This document shows, piece by piece, positions 49,387 to 57,438 of a stretch of DNA of 64,000 bases. Position 1 is the first letter of the stretch, and each line of letters opens with the position of its first letter. The stretch lies in NCBI GenBank assembly GCA_039815465.1, contig JBCBZG010000021.1, positions 7,959 to 71,958 of the forward strand, read 5' to 3'. The notes below the pieces were generated by a model, which did not search any database, was not told the DNA's origin, and was given only the letters and a program-made list of their open reading frames with translations. Source of the stretch: Shimia_B sp039815465. Lineage in GTDB: Bacteria; Pseudomonadota; Alphaproteobacteria; Rhodobacterales; Rhodobacteraceae. The position numbers and the translations under genes were made by a program.

Positions 49387-50148
49387 ATGGGCATAGCAGA
49401 TTTCAAAAGTCGGATGTTGGCGGGGGAGCTTTTGGCGGGCACGTTTCTGAAGACACCCGCTTATGAGCTGGTTGAGGTGCTGGCGCAGTCGGGGCTCGAT
49501 TTCCTGTGCTTGGATGCGGAGCATTCGCCCTTTGACCGGGCGCGTCTGGATGCGTGTTTGGCGGTGGCGCGGGCGCTGGATTTTCCCGTTTTGGTGCGGC
49601 CCGCGGCGGCAACGCCCCATGACATCTTGCAGGCGCTCGATTCGGGTGCGGTCGGGATCGTGGCGCCTCATATCGATTCCGCGCAAAAGGCGGCGGAGTT
49701 GGCGCGGTCCTGTCATTTCGGGCGCGGCGGGCGCGGCTACGCGGGCTCCACCCGCTGGGCGGGGTTTGCGACGCGCAAGATGCCGGACATTTTGGATCAG
49801 ACGGATCAGACGGTTGTGATTGCCCAGATCGAAGAGCCTGAGGGCGTGGCGGTCGTTGAGGCGATTGCAGCGACCGAGGGCGTTGATGGGATTTTCGTGG
49901 GGCCTGCGGACCTGTCGGTGGGCTTTGGGAAGCGGGACCAGACAAGCCAGGAGTTGCAGGATGCCTTTGCCCGCTGCGGGGCCGCCGCGCAGGCGGAAGG
50001 CAAGACCTATATGACCTTTGTCGGCAATGCGATGCAGGCAGAAAGCTTGCGGCACCACGGGCTGACGATGTTCTTTATCGCCTCGGAACACTCGTGGATG
50101 CGCAGCGGGGCGGCTGCGGAGGCTATGGGGATCCATGGGTTGAAGTAG
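49387..50148 (+). CDS. HpcH/HpaI-family aldolase
   Basis: 253-aa TIM-barrel class II pyruvate aldolase. LCLDAEHSPFD carries the catalytic His, AQIEEPEGV the metal-binding Glu and GPADLSVGFG the metal-binding Asp; the family Arg is in the LVRPAAATPHDILQALDSGA region. Members cleave 4-hydroxy-2-oxo acids such as those from homoprotocatechuate or sugar-acid catabolism; the substrate here is unknown. ATG at 49387 follows GGGAGG. Monocistronic, with repeat D after it. Confidence 0.88.
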   Translation: MGIADFKSRMLAGELLAGTFLKTPAYELVEVLAQSGLDFLCLDAEHSPFDRARLDACLAVARALDFPVLVRPAAATPHDILQALDSGAVGIVAPHIDSAQKAAELARSCHFGRGGRGYAGSTRWAGFATRKMPDILDQTDQTVVIAQIEEPEGVAVVEAIAATEGVDGIFVGPADLSVGFGKRDQTSQELQDAFARCGAAAQAEGKTYMTFVGNAMQAESLRHHGLTMFFIASEHSWMRSGAAAEAMGIHGLK

Positions 50149-50175
50149 GCGGTCAGCTGTCGGTTTTGGCGACCC

Positions 50176-50229
50176 GCCCGGTGGCCACACCGGGCATCCC
50201 CCGACATCCCCCACCCTCGGTCGGGGGAT
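50176..50229 (+). repeat. GC-rich two-hairpin intergenic repeat, copy D
   Basis: Small hairpin GCCCGGTG-GCCA-CACCGGGC (50176-50195), then a 10-bp stem ATCCCCCGAC/GTCGGGGGAT (50196-50205 with 50220-50229). Shorter inner region than copies A-C. It lies between the convergent aldolase and lysophospholipase-like genes. Confidence 0.65.
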
Positions 50230-50253
50230 ACCCTCAGCGCTAAAATGGTCGTG

Positions 50254-51201
50254 TTAAGCTGCTTTCGCCAGCGACTGATCAAAAAGCGCCACAGCGCGGT
50301 CGAAGACGGCGTTGCGCACGGCGGGGACTTCCATCATCGTTTCGTGCTCAGCGTCTGGAAAGGTGACGAGCTCCCCGCCCGGCCACGCGTCCATGCGTGT
50401 TTGAATCCGGCCCGGGTCCACAATCCGCTCATTCGTCCCGAGAAAGCAGATGCAGGGCATTTTGGGCGCAGGGCGCTGGCTAAGCGTGCGCATTTCCCAG
50501 AGCGCCTCCCGCAGCCACACGATGGTGGGGGACCCGAGCGATAGGCGTGGGTCCTGGGTCACCTGGCGGCCCATATAGGCCCACATGTCCGGGTCTTTGG
50601 TGAGCGTGTTGTCCTCGAACGGCTCGTCGAGCACGTAGACCCCGTTTTGCGTGCCGGGCGAACGCAGGTTGCCCATGCCGACCTGGGGCAAAAAGGCAGA
50701 CAGGCTCCAGGCCACTGGGCGCATATGGGGTTCGATCTGGATGCCCCACATGGGGGCCGAGAACGCGGCCGTTTCCACATCGAGCCCGTCCATCACGGCG
50801 CGCAGCCCGATGCAGCCGCCCATGGAGTGCGCCAGCAGGTGAAACGGGCGCGGCACGTTCACGTCGCGCAGCGCGGCCATCACCGCGGACACGTCTTTTT
50901 GATAGTCCCGAAATTTCGCCACATGGCCCAGCCGCGCGTTGGGCAAAAGCCTGTCAGCGAGCCCCTGGCCGCGCCAGTCGATGGCGACGCTGGCATAGCC
51001 GCGCCGCGCCAGATCAGCGGCCGCGCGCCCATACTTCTCCGCGTATTCGGTGCGGCCTGGAAAGATCAGGACCGTCCCCTTGGCCCCGGCCAGGGGCCAG
51101 ACCGCAAGACGAATACGCAGGCCGTCAGACGTGGTCAGCCAATAGGCCGACCCGCCCTCGGGCCCTTCGGCCACGTTGCTATGGAACGTCGCCGGTTCCA
51201 T
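50254..51201 (-). CDS. Alpha/beta-hydrolase, lysophospholipase-like (PldB type)
   Basis: 315-aa hydrolase with the serine elbow AHSMGGCIG near residue 124, SAPMWGIQ after it and His in DAEHETMME near the C-terminus; GRTEYAEKYGRAAADLARRGY is the PldB/lysophospholipase L2 pattern. Expected to act on lysophospholipids or monoacylglycerols. No signal peptide. It lies six bases after the SCP2 gene, an association that may reflect lipid handling. Confidence 0.85.
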   Translation of the reverse strand: MEPATFHSNVAEGPEGGSAYWLTTSDGLRIRLAVWPLAGAKGTVLIFPGRTEYAEKYGRAAADLARRGYASVAIDWRGQGLADRLLPNARLGHVAKFRDYQKDVSAVMAALRDVNVPRPFHLLAHSMGGCIGLRAVMDGLDVETAAFSAPMWGIQIEPHMRPVAWSLSAFLPQVGMGNLRSPGTQNGVYVLDEPFEDNTLTKDPDMWAYMGRQVTQDPRLSLGSPTIVWLREALWEMRTLSQRPAPKMPCICFLGTNERIVDPGRIQTRMDAWPGGELVTFPDAEHETMMEVPAVRNAVFDRAVALFDQSLAKAA

Positions 51202-51207
51202 CGCGCG

Positions 51208-51498
51208 TTACGACAGGACGCCTGCGAGTTTCATCGCCAGGCCCATGTCGCCGTCAACGCTGAGCTTGCCGGTCATGAACGCCGTCGTGGGGTTCACGTC
51301 GCCGGTCATGATGCCTTGCAGCGTCTCGGCATCTGCTTTGAGCGTCACGTCCGCGTCCTCATCGCCCACGCGCGCGCCGTTGCTGTCAATGATGATGGAG
51401 CCCATGCCCTCGACTTCGAACTTTGCGGTGCCCGCGTCAAAGCCATCGCCGTCCATTTTTTCGTTCAGGGCCCCGACGGCCTGTTCCATAACGCTCAT
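51208..51498 (-). CDS. SCP2 sterol-binding domain protein
   Basis: 96-aa protein consisting of a single SCP2 domain: GMGSIIIDSNGARV, ADVTLKADAETLQGIMTGDVNPTTAF (ending at the conserved Pro-Thr) and MTGKLSVDGDMGLAMKLAGVL. It binds hydrophobic ligands in homologues. First gene of a two-gene minus-strand operon with the lysophospholipase-like hydrolase; AGGGAGAAG ribosome site. Confidence 0.9.
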   Translation of the reverse strand: MSVMEQAVGALNEKMDGDGFDAGTAKFEVEGMGSIIIDSNGARVGDEDADVTLKADAETLQGIMTGDVNPTTAFMTGKLSVDGDMGLAMKLAGVLS

Positions 51499-51562
51499 GT
51501 GCTTCTCCCTTGAGTGTGTGGGGCTGGTATTTCATCCGTCCCCAGCTACATTCAAGGGCGTT

Positions 51563-52123
51563 ATGACATGGTTTACAAACCTTGGCCGCACTGCCGTGGC
51601 GGCAATTTTTCTCGCAGCCGGGGTTTCGGTGCCGAATCTGGCGGTTGCAGACGATTTGACCCCACTTTTTGAGCGGTTGAAGAACGTCGATGCGACCGAA
51701 TACATGCCCATCGAGCAGCGGATTTGGCGGGAATGGTCAAAATCGGGCTCGCCATCGCTCGATCTGTTGCTGGAGCGGGGCGATAAAGCGCTTGAGGCGG
51801 GCGAGTTCGCGCGCGCGATTGAGCATTTCACTGCGCTCACCGACCACGCGCCGGAGTTTGCGCAGGGGTTTCACGCCCGCGCGCGCGCCTACTACGAGGC
51901 TGACCTTTATGGTCCCGCGCTCGCCGATTTGGAGCGGGCGATTGCGCTTGAACCGCGCCATTTCGGGGCGCTCTCGGGCCTTGCGGTGATCTTTGAAGAG
52001 CTCGGGATGGAAGACGCGGCGCTGGAGCTCTACTACGCGGTCAGGGCTATACATCCCCACCGCGAGAACCTATCCGATCATATCGACAGGCTCGAAAAGG
52101 CCACGGCGGGCAAGAGGCTCTGA
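51563..52123 (+). CDS. Exported tetratricopeptide-repeat protein
   Basis: 186-aa protein with a signal peptide (TWFTNLGRTAVAAIFLAAGV, cleavage near AVA-DD) and two to three TPR units (ALEAGEFARAIEHFTALTDHAP, ARAYYEADLYGPALADLERAI, LAVIFEELGMEDAALELYYAV; each about 34 residues). A periplasmic adaptor role is likely. The start at 51563 is in frame with a much longer open frame upstream that I reject because it overlaps SCP2. Divergent from SCP2 and 38 bases before the helicase gene. Confidence 0.82.
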   Translation: MTWFTNLGRTAVAAIFLAAGVSVPNLAVADDLTPLFERLKNVDATEYMPIEQRIWREWSKSGSPSLDLLLERGDKALEAGEFARAIEHFTALTDHAPEFAQGFHARARAYYEADLYGPALADLERAIALEPRHFGALSGLAVIFEELGMEDAALELYYAVRAIHPHRENLSDHIDRLEKATAGKRL

Positions 52124-52161
52124 GCGGCGCACGCGCGGGGCCGTCAAGCGGGGGATGGGGC

Positions 52162-55011
52162 ATGGCTGAGATGGGGCGGATCACCGCCGTCTTGGGCCCG
52201 ACGAATACGGGCAAGACCCACTACGCTATCGAACGTATGCTGGCCTATCGCACGGGGGTGATCGGGCTGCCGCTGCGCCTGCTCGCGCGGGAGGTCTATG
52301 ATAGGATCGTCGACGCGCGCGGGCCTAATGTCGTGGCCCTCGTGACCGGCGAGGAACGCATCGTGCCCGAGCGCGCCCAGTATTGGGTCTGCACGGTTGA
52401 GGCGATGCCGGAGGGGATGGGCCCCGATTTCCTGGCCGTCGATGAGATCCAGCTCTGCGCGGATCCTGAGCGGGGCCATGTGTTCACGGACCGCTTGCTG
52501 AATGCGCGGGGCACCCATGAGACGCTCTTTATGGGCGCGGACACCATGCGATCGGCCATTGCCGCGATGGTGCCCCGGGCTCAATTTCTGTCGCGGGAGC
52601 GGTTTTCGGAGCTGACCTACACAGGCGAGAAAAAGCTGTCGCGGATGATCCCACGGTCCGCCGTGGTGAGTTTCAGCGTCGAGAATGTGTATGCCATCGC
52701 GGAGCTTTTAAAGCGCCAGCGCGGTGGCGCGGCGGTCGTGATGGGGGCGCTCAGCCCCAGGACGCGCAATGCGCAGGTGGAGCTTTATCAGAACGGCGAC
52801 GTCGATTTCATGGTGGCGACGGACGCCATCGGGATGGGGCTGAACCTCGATGTCACCCATGTCGCGTTTTCCGGCACCCATAAGTTCGACGGCCGCCGAA
52901 TGCGCCCGCTGGCGCCAAACGAATTGGCGCAGATCGCAGGGCGCGCGGGGCGCTACCGCACCGATGGCACCTTTGGCGTGACGGGGGAGGCGGGCCCGCT
53001 CCACGAGGAAACGGTGGCTGCGATCACCGATCACCGCTTTACCCCGATCAAAAAGCTGCAATGGCGCAACTCCCGCCTGAGCTTTGGGTCGGTGGACGCG
53101 CTGATCGACAGTTTGGAGGCGCCCACGGACGACCCGATGCTGACGCGGGTGCGCGAATCTGACGATCTGGCAGCGCTTAAGGCGCTCCATTCCGAGGCAG
53201 AGGTGCGCGCGCGGGCGAGTGATGGTGCCTCCGTCCGGCTTCTGTGGGACGTGTGCCGTGTGCCCGATTTCCGTGGGATTTCGCCGGGGGAGCATGCGGG
53301 GCTGCTTGCCGCGATTTACAAGTATCTGCACGAAGGCGGGCGTGTCCCGAACGACTGGTTCCGGCGCCAAGTGGCCCGCATCGACCGCACGCAGGGCGAC
53401 ATTGACACATTATCGAAGCGTTTGGCCTATATCCGCACCTGGACTTACGTCGCGCAGCGCACGGGCTGGGTCGACGATGAAAGCCATTGGCGCGGGGAAA
53501 CGCGTGCCGTAGAAGACCGCCTGTCAGACGCGCTACACACAGCGCTGACAGCACGATTTGTCGATCGCCGCACGAGTGTGCTCATGCGGCGGTTGAAACA
53601 GAAGGAGAGGCTTGTGGCCGACGTAAACGAAAAGGGCGAAGTGACCGTAGAGGGTCAGTTTGTCGGCAAGCTAGACGGGTTCCGCTTTCGTCAGGATGAC
53701 AGCGCGACGGGCGGCGAGGCGAAGACGCTGCGCGCCGCCGCGCTCCAGGCGCTGGCGCCCAAGTTCCACCTTCTGTCTGATCGGTTCTATAACGCGCCTG
53801 ATACCGAGATTGATTTCACCGAGCAGGGGGGCCTGATGTGGGGCACCGATGCTGTGGGCAAGCTTGTGGCGGGCCCGGACCCGATGAAGCCGCAGGTCAA
53901 AGCATTCGTGGATGATGAGGCGGGTGCCGAGGTGGCAGAAAAGGTCACGCGCCGCTTGCAGCATTTCATTGATCGCAAGGTCGCCGCGCTCTTTGAGCCG
54001 CTGCTCGCGATGCAGCGGGATGAGGGGCTCACAGGGCTCGCGCGGGGCTTTGCGTTCCAGCTTGTGGAGGGCATGGGCGTGCGCACGCGTGCCGAGGTCG
54101 CCGAGGACGTCAAAGCGCTGGACCAAGATGCGCGGGCCTTGCTGCGCAAGCACGGGGTGCGGTTCGGGCAGTTCACGATTTTCCTGCCGCTTCTGCTGAA
54201 GCCTGCGCCCACGCGGCTGCGGCTGGTGCTGATGTCGCTGGCGAAGGGCGTGGACGAGTTCCCAGAAAGCCCGCCGCCGGGTCTCGTGTCGATCCCCACG
54301 GATGAGCGCGCGCCGGACTGGTTCCATGCCGCTGCGGGCTACCGCGCGTCGGGACAGCGGGCGATTCGCATCGACATGCTCGAGCGCCTCGCCGACATGA
54401 TCCGGTCCCAAGACACCCGTGGCGGGTTCGAGGGGACGGCGGATATGTTGTCGATCACCGGCATGACGTTGGAGCAATTCGCGGACCTGATGCAGGGTCT
54501 GGGCTACCGTGCGGAGCGGGGCGAGCGGCCCAAGGTGCGGCCAGAGCCCAAGGTGGACGAGCCAAAGGCGGAGGAACCCGTAGCCGACGCGCCCGTAGCC
54601 GACGCGCCTGTAGCCGAGGACGCCGCCGAGCCTGCGACGGGCGAAACCCCGGTTGAAGCCGAACCGACGCCGGAGCCGGTGGCTGACGCAGCACCCGCCC
54701 CGACCGAAGAACCCGTAGCGGAGGCCCCCGCGGAGCCCGAGATTGAGGTGTTCTACACCTTTGCTTGGGGCGGCAATCAGGCGCGCCGCCAACAGCGCGG
54801 GCCGCGCCCGGATGGCAAGCAGGGGGGGAAACCCGCAGGCAAGCCACGTGGAAAACAAGGCGGAAAGCCGGGTGGCAAGCCCGGCGCGCGGGGCAAGGGC
54901 GGGCCGCAAAATCGCGGGCCCAAGACCTATGCCGCCAAGCCGCCCAAAAAGGACACGATTGATCCCGATAACCCCTTTGCCGCGCTGCTTGCGCTCAAGG
55001 ATAAGACTTGA
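52162..55011 (+). CDS. SUV3-like DEAD/DEAH helicase with low-complexity tail
   Basis: 949-aa superfamily 2 RNA/DNA helicase of the SUV3 type. Walker A GPTNTGKTH (residues 11-19), DEIQ (near 94), helicase-C motifs ATDAIGMGLNLDVTHVAF and QIAGRAGRYRTDG. A long helical central region (about 300-770) follows, with RQVARIDRTQGD and RLRLVLMSLAKGVDEFP. The last 170 residues are low-complexity: a Pro/Ala/Glu region of PVADAPVAD-type repeats, a short conserved EIEVFYTFAWGG, and a Lys/Gly-rich GGKPGGKP tail that may bind RNA. The stop overlaps the next gene (S4 protein) as TTGA, hinting at a ribosome- or RNA-linked task. Confidence 0.87.
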   Translation: MAEMGRITAVLGPTNTGKTHYAIERMLAYRTGVIGLPLRLLAREVYDRIVDARGPNVVALVTGEERIVPERAQYWVCTVEAMPEGMGPDFLAVDEIQLCADPERGHVFTDRLLNARGTHETLFMGADTMRSAIAAMVPRAQFLSRERFSELTYTGEKKLSRMIPRSAVVSFSVENVYAIAELLKRQRGGAAVVMGALSPRTRNAQVELYQNGDVDFMVATDAIGMGLNLDVTHVAFSGTHKFDGRRMRPLAPNELAQIAGRAGRYRTDGTFGVTGEAGPLHEETVAAITDHRFTPIKKLQWRNSRLSFGSVDALIDSLEAPTDDPMLTRVRESDDLAALKALHSEAEVRARASDGASVRLLWDVCRVPDFRGISPGEHAGLLAAIYKYLHEGGRVPNDWFRRQVARIDRTQGDIDTLSKRLAYIRTWTYVAQRTGWVDDESHWRGETRAVEDRLSDALHTALTARFVDRRTSVLMRRLKQKERLVADVNEKGEVTVEGQFVGKLDGFRFRQDDSATGGEAKTLRAAALQALAPKFHLLSDRFYNAPDTEIDFTEQGGLMWGTDAVGKLVAGPDPMKPQVKAFVDDEAGAEVAEKVTRRLQHFIDRKVAALFEPLLAMQRDEGLTGLARGFAFQLVEGMGVRTRAEVAEDVKALDQDARALLRKHGVRFGQFTIFLPLLLKPAPTRLRLVLMSLAKGVDEFPESPPPGLVSIPTDERAPDWFHAAAGYRASGQRAIRIDMLERLADMIRSQDTRGGFEGTADMLSITGMTLEQFADLMQGLGYRAERGERPKVRPEPKVDEPKAEEPVADAPVADAPVAEDAAEPATGETPVEAEPTPEPVADAAPAPTEEPVAEAPAEPEIEVFYTFAWGGNQARRQQRGPRPDGKQGGKPAGKPRGKQGGKPGGKPGARGKGGPQNRGPKTYAAKPPKKDTIDPDNPFAALLALKDKT

Positions 55012-55394
55012 GCGACGCGCCGCAGCCGACAATCCGGGTGGATAAGTGGCTGTGGCACGCGCGATTCTTTAAAACGCGCTCGCTGGCGACAAAGCTCGTC
55101 AGCGAGGGCAAGCTGCGGGTGAATGCGACGCCGATCTCCAAACCCGCGCGGGCCGTGGGGGCGGGCGACGTGCTGACATTTCCCAAAGAAGACGACGTGC
55201 GGGTGATCAAGATCCTCGCCATCGGGGAGCGCCGCGGCCCCGCGCCAGAGGCCCAAACGCTCTACGAAGACCTTGCGCCGCCCGCGCCAAAGGAACGCCG
55301 CGTGCTCAACCCCGGGCACGATTCCGCGGGCCGGCCCACAAAGCGCGACCGCCGCGCGCGAGAACGGCTTGAAGGCCGCGCGCGAGAGGACTAA
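55008..55394 (+). CDS. S4-domain RNA-binding protein, HslR-like
   Basis: 128-aa protein with an S4 domain at about 10-75 (RVDKWLWHARFFKTRSLATKLVSEGKLRVN, split by the first turn) and a basic C-terminal tail (RPTKRDRRARERLEGRARED). HslR in E. coli recycles stalled 50S subunits, and this protein has the same core. TTG start overlapping the helicase stop (TTGA), so it is co-translated with the helicase. Confidence 0.87.
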   Translation: MSDAPQPTIRVDKWLWHARFFKTRSLATKLVSEGKLRVNATPISKPARAVGAGDVLTFPKEDDVRVIKILAIGERRGPAPEAQTLYEDLAPPAPKERRVLNPGHDSAGRPTKRDRRARERLEGRARED

Positions 55395-55417
55395 TCGGGT
55401 CCTGAGAGGACCGCATC

Positions 55418-55756
55418 ATGACCTACGTCGTCACTGACAATTGCATCGGCTGCAAATACACAGACTGTGTGGAAGTCTGCCCCGTGGATTGCTTTTACGA
55501 GGGCGAGAATACGTTGGTCATTCACCCCGATGAGTGCATCGATTGCGGCGTCTGCGAGCCCGAATGCCCCGCCGACGCGATCCGCCCCGACACTGAGCCT
55601 GACATGGACAAATGGGTGGAGTTCAACCTCAAGTATTCCGAGCTCTGGCCCAACATCATCTCCAAAAAGGAGCCGCTTGAGGGCGCTGCGGAGAAGGATG
55701 GCGAAGAGGGGAAGTTGGAGAAATATTTCTCTGAGAATCCTGGCGAAGGCGGGTAA
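55418..55756 (+). CDS. fdxA: 7Fe ferredoxin FdxA
   Basis: 112-aa ferredoxin with seven-iron architecture: Cys9, Cys12, Cys17, Cys21 and Cys25 in the first half and Cys40, Cys43, Cys46 and Cys50 in the second (CIDCGVCEPECP), supporting [3Fe-4S] and [4Fe-4S] clusters. The C-terminal 50 residues (WPNIISKKEPLEGA) are typical of FdxA. Located 23 bases after the S4 gene and followed by a clear terminator, then carD, a conserved order in Rhodobacterales. Confidence 0.93.
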   Translation: MTYVVTDNCIGCKYTDCVEVCPVDCFYEGENTLVIHPDECIDCGVCEPECPADAIRPDTEPDMDKWVEFNLKYSELWPNIISKKEPLEGAAEKDGEEGKLEKYFSENPGEGG

Positions 55757-55782
55757 GCTCAAGCTTTAGATATCAGATTTTG

Positions 55783-55809
55783 GGCGGGTCTTTTGGTCCC
55801 GCCTTTTTT
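55783..55809 (+). terminator. Intrinsic terminator after fdxA
   Basis: GGCGGG (55783-55788) pairs with CCCGCC (55798-55803) around a nine-base loop, followed by TTTTTT (55804-55809), 27 bases after the fdxA stop. Confidence 0.85.
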
Positions 55810-55947
55810 GTGCTATATCTTGCGCAGAGAAATACCATGTAACCATCCTTTGCCCGGCGCAACGGATGGTTTTTTTGACCCAAAGACCGCGCAGGGCCGC
55901 GGTGCGGGGACTAAGGGGCGAGGACCCCCGGAGCGGAAAGGACGTCG

Positions 55948-56463
55948 ATGAGTAAGTCGAAAAAGAGCGAGTTCAGCCCGAACGATTTCGTGGTGTACCC
56001 GGCCCATGGTGTCGGCAAGATCGTGTCGATCGAGGAGCAGGAAGTGGCTGGGTTTTCCCTGGAGCTCTTCGTGATCTCCTTTGAAAAGGACAAGATGACG
56101 CTGCGGGTGCCGACGAATAAGGCGACCGAGGTGGGCATGCGCGCGCTCGCGGGGCCCGATGTGGTGAGCCAGGCGATGCGCACGCTCAAAGGCAAGGCCA
56201 AGGTGAAGCGCGCGATGTGGTCGCGCCGCGCGCAGGAATACGAGCAAAAGATCAACTCCGGCGATCTGATCGCGATTGCGGAGGTCGTGCGCGACCTGCA
56301 CCGCAATGACGAGCAGCGCGAGCAGAGCTATTCTGAGCGGCAGCTTTATGAGGCCGCATTGGAGCGCCTGACGCGCGAGATCGCGGCGGTGAATGGCGCG
56401 GAAGAAGCGATGGCGGCGGAAGAAGTCGGCGCCGTGTTGAGTTCGCGGGCGGCGGCGGCCTGA
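55948..56463 (+). CDS. carD: CarD-family transcriptional regulator
   Basis: 171-aa protein with a CarD/CdnL RNA-polymerase-interacting domain (about 8-68: DFVVYPAHGVGKIVSIEEQEV, then SFEKDKMTLRVPTNK) and a helical C-terminal DNA-binding part (KRAMWSRRAQEYEQKINSGDL). It binds RNA polymerase beta at promoters and stabilises open complexes (known). A 138-base leader after the fdxA terminator carries its own promoter. Ends with an Ala-rich tail. Confidence 0.93.
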   Translation: MSKSKKSEFSPNDFVVYPAHGVGKIVSIEEQEVAGFSLELFVISFEKDKMTLRVPTNKATEVGMRALAGPDVVSQAMRTLKGKAKVKRAMWSRRAQEYEQKINSGDLIAIAEVVRDLHRNDEQREQSYSERQLYEAALERLTREIAAVNGAEEAMAAEEVGAVLSSRAAAA

Positions 56464-56487
56464 AATGTAGAGATGAGGGCAGCTCCT

Positions 56488-56555
56488 GACCGCGGGCGGG
56501 GGTGTAGCCCCCGCCCATGGGGGCGGTCGGGGGCTGCCCGGCGGTGCCGCCGGGC
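56488..56555 (-). repeat. GC-rich two-hairpin intergenic repeat, copy E (inverted)
   Basis: Outer GACCGC/GCGGTC stem around GGGCGGGGG-TGTAG-CCCCCGCCC (56494-56516), then the small hairpin GCCCGGCGG-TG-CCGCCGGGC (56536-56555), which is identical to that of copy C. It lies between convergent carD and cobS. Confidence 0.75.
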
Positions 56556-56611
56556 GGGCCTTGGATCAACGCGTAAAGACGATTGGCGAGCGGGCGCCCA
56601 CCGGGACGTCC

Positions 56612-57367
56612 TTATACCAAGAGTGCCGCGAGCGTTGTGAGCATGGTGATCTCTGCGGCTTGCTGAGTTGCACCCAAGACATCGCCGGTTTGGCCACTGA
56701 TCTTGGCCTGGGCGAGCCGTGAAAGGGCGAACGCGGTCAGGGCCACGGTGAGGATCAGGGCGAATCCTGATACGCCGAGGGGCAAGAGGCTTACCGCGCC
56801 GAGCGCCACAGCCAGGGTGATCGCGCTACGGGTCGGGCGGCCTACCGTGGCGCTCACGCCGCTGCCGCGGGCGTTGGGCAACGCCATGAGTGGGGTCATG
56901 GCCGCGCGGGATGCGGCGGCGATGGCGATGATGGCCCAGATCATCCCCGCCTCAATCACGGCGGTCAGGCCGATCCAGCGCAAGAGCAGCGACAGGACGA
57001 GCGCGATGACGCCATAGGCGCCGATGCGGCTGTCTTTCATGATCTCCAGTCGTCGTTCCCGCGTCCAGCCGCCCCAGAACCCATCGCAGGTGTCGGCGAG
57101 CCCGTCCTCGTGCAGGGCGCCCGTGATCACCACGCCTGCGGCCAGTGTGATCGCGGCCGTGAACGCGGGTGGAAGCATGGTGTTCAGCATCGTCGCGAGG
57201 AGCGCCAGGATCAGCCCGATGGCGAGCCCCGCCACCGGGTAGGCCCAGACCACGCCTGCGCCCCGGGCCGCGGCTTTGTCGCCATCCACGGGGATGGGCA
57301 AGCGGCTGAGAAACCCGAGCGCGGCGGGGACATCTATCGCCTCGATCAGGCTTTGTTGGCGGTCCAT
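56612..57367 (-). CDS. cobS: Cobalamin-5'-phosphate synthase CobS
   Basis: 251-aa integral membrane enzyme (adenosylcobinamide-GDP ribazoletransferase) joining the nucleotide loop to cobinamide. Several helices are evident; the signature HEDGLADTCDGFWGGWTRERRLEIMKDSR is located near residue 83 (written here in segments HEDGLADTCDGFWGGW and TRERRLEIMKDSR). Divergent from cobT across 71 bases, the usual pairing. No cobalamin riboswitch can fit in the shared promoter gap. Confidence 0.94.
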   Translation of the reverse strand: MDRQQSLIEAIDVPAALGFLSRLPIPVDGDKAAARGAGVVWAYPVAGLAIGLILALLATMLNTMLPPAFTAAITLAAGVVITGALHEDGLADTCDGFWGGWTRERRLEIMKDSRIGAYGVIALVLSLLLRWIGLTAVIEAGMIWAIIAIAAASRAAMTPLMALPNARGSGVSATVGRPTRSAITLAVALGAVSLLPLGVSGFALILTVALTAFALSRLAQAKISGQTGDVLGATQQAAEITMLTTLAALLV

Positions 57368-57438
57368 GAAAGCTCCTGCTTGCTCTCTTCCTGCGCAGGG
57401 GTAAAGAGGCTCTGGACCGCAATCAAGGACGACAGATC

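Noticed and set aside
48286..50214. 642-residue version of the MBL exonuclease
   Set aside because: The extra N-terminal 307 residues are antisense of the HpaI aldolase gene; family length fits a start at 49293.
57368..57438. Cobalamin riboswitch between cobS and cobT
   Set aside because: The 71-base gap is too short for the aptamer and no B12-box-like sequence is visible.
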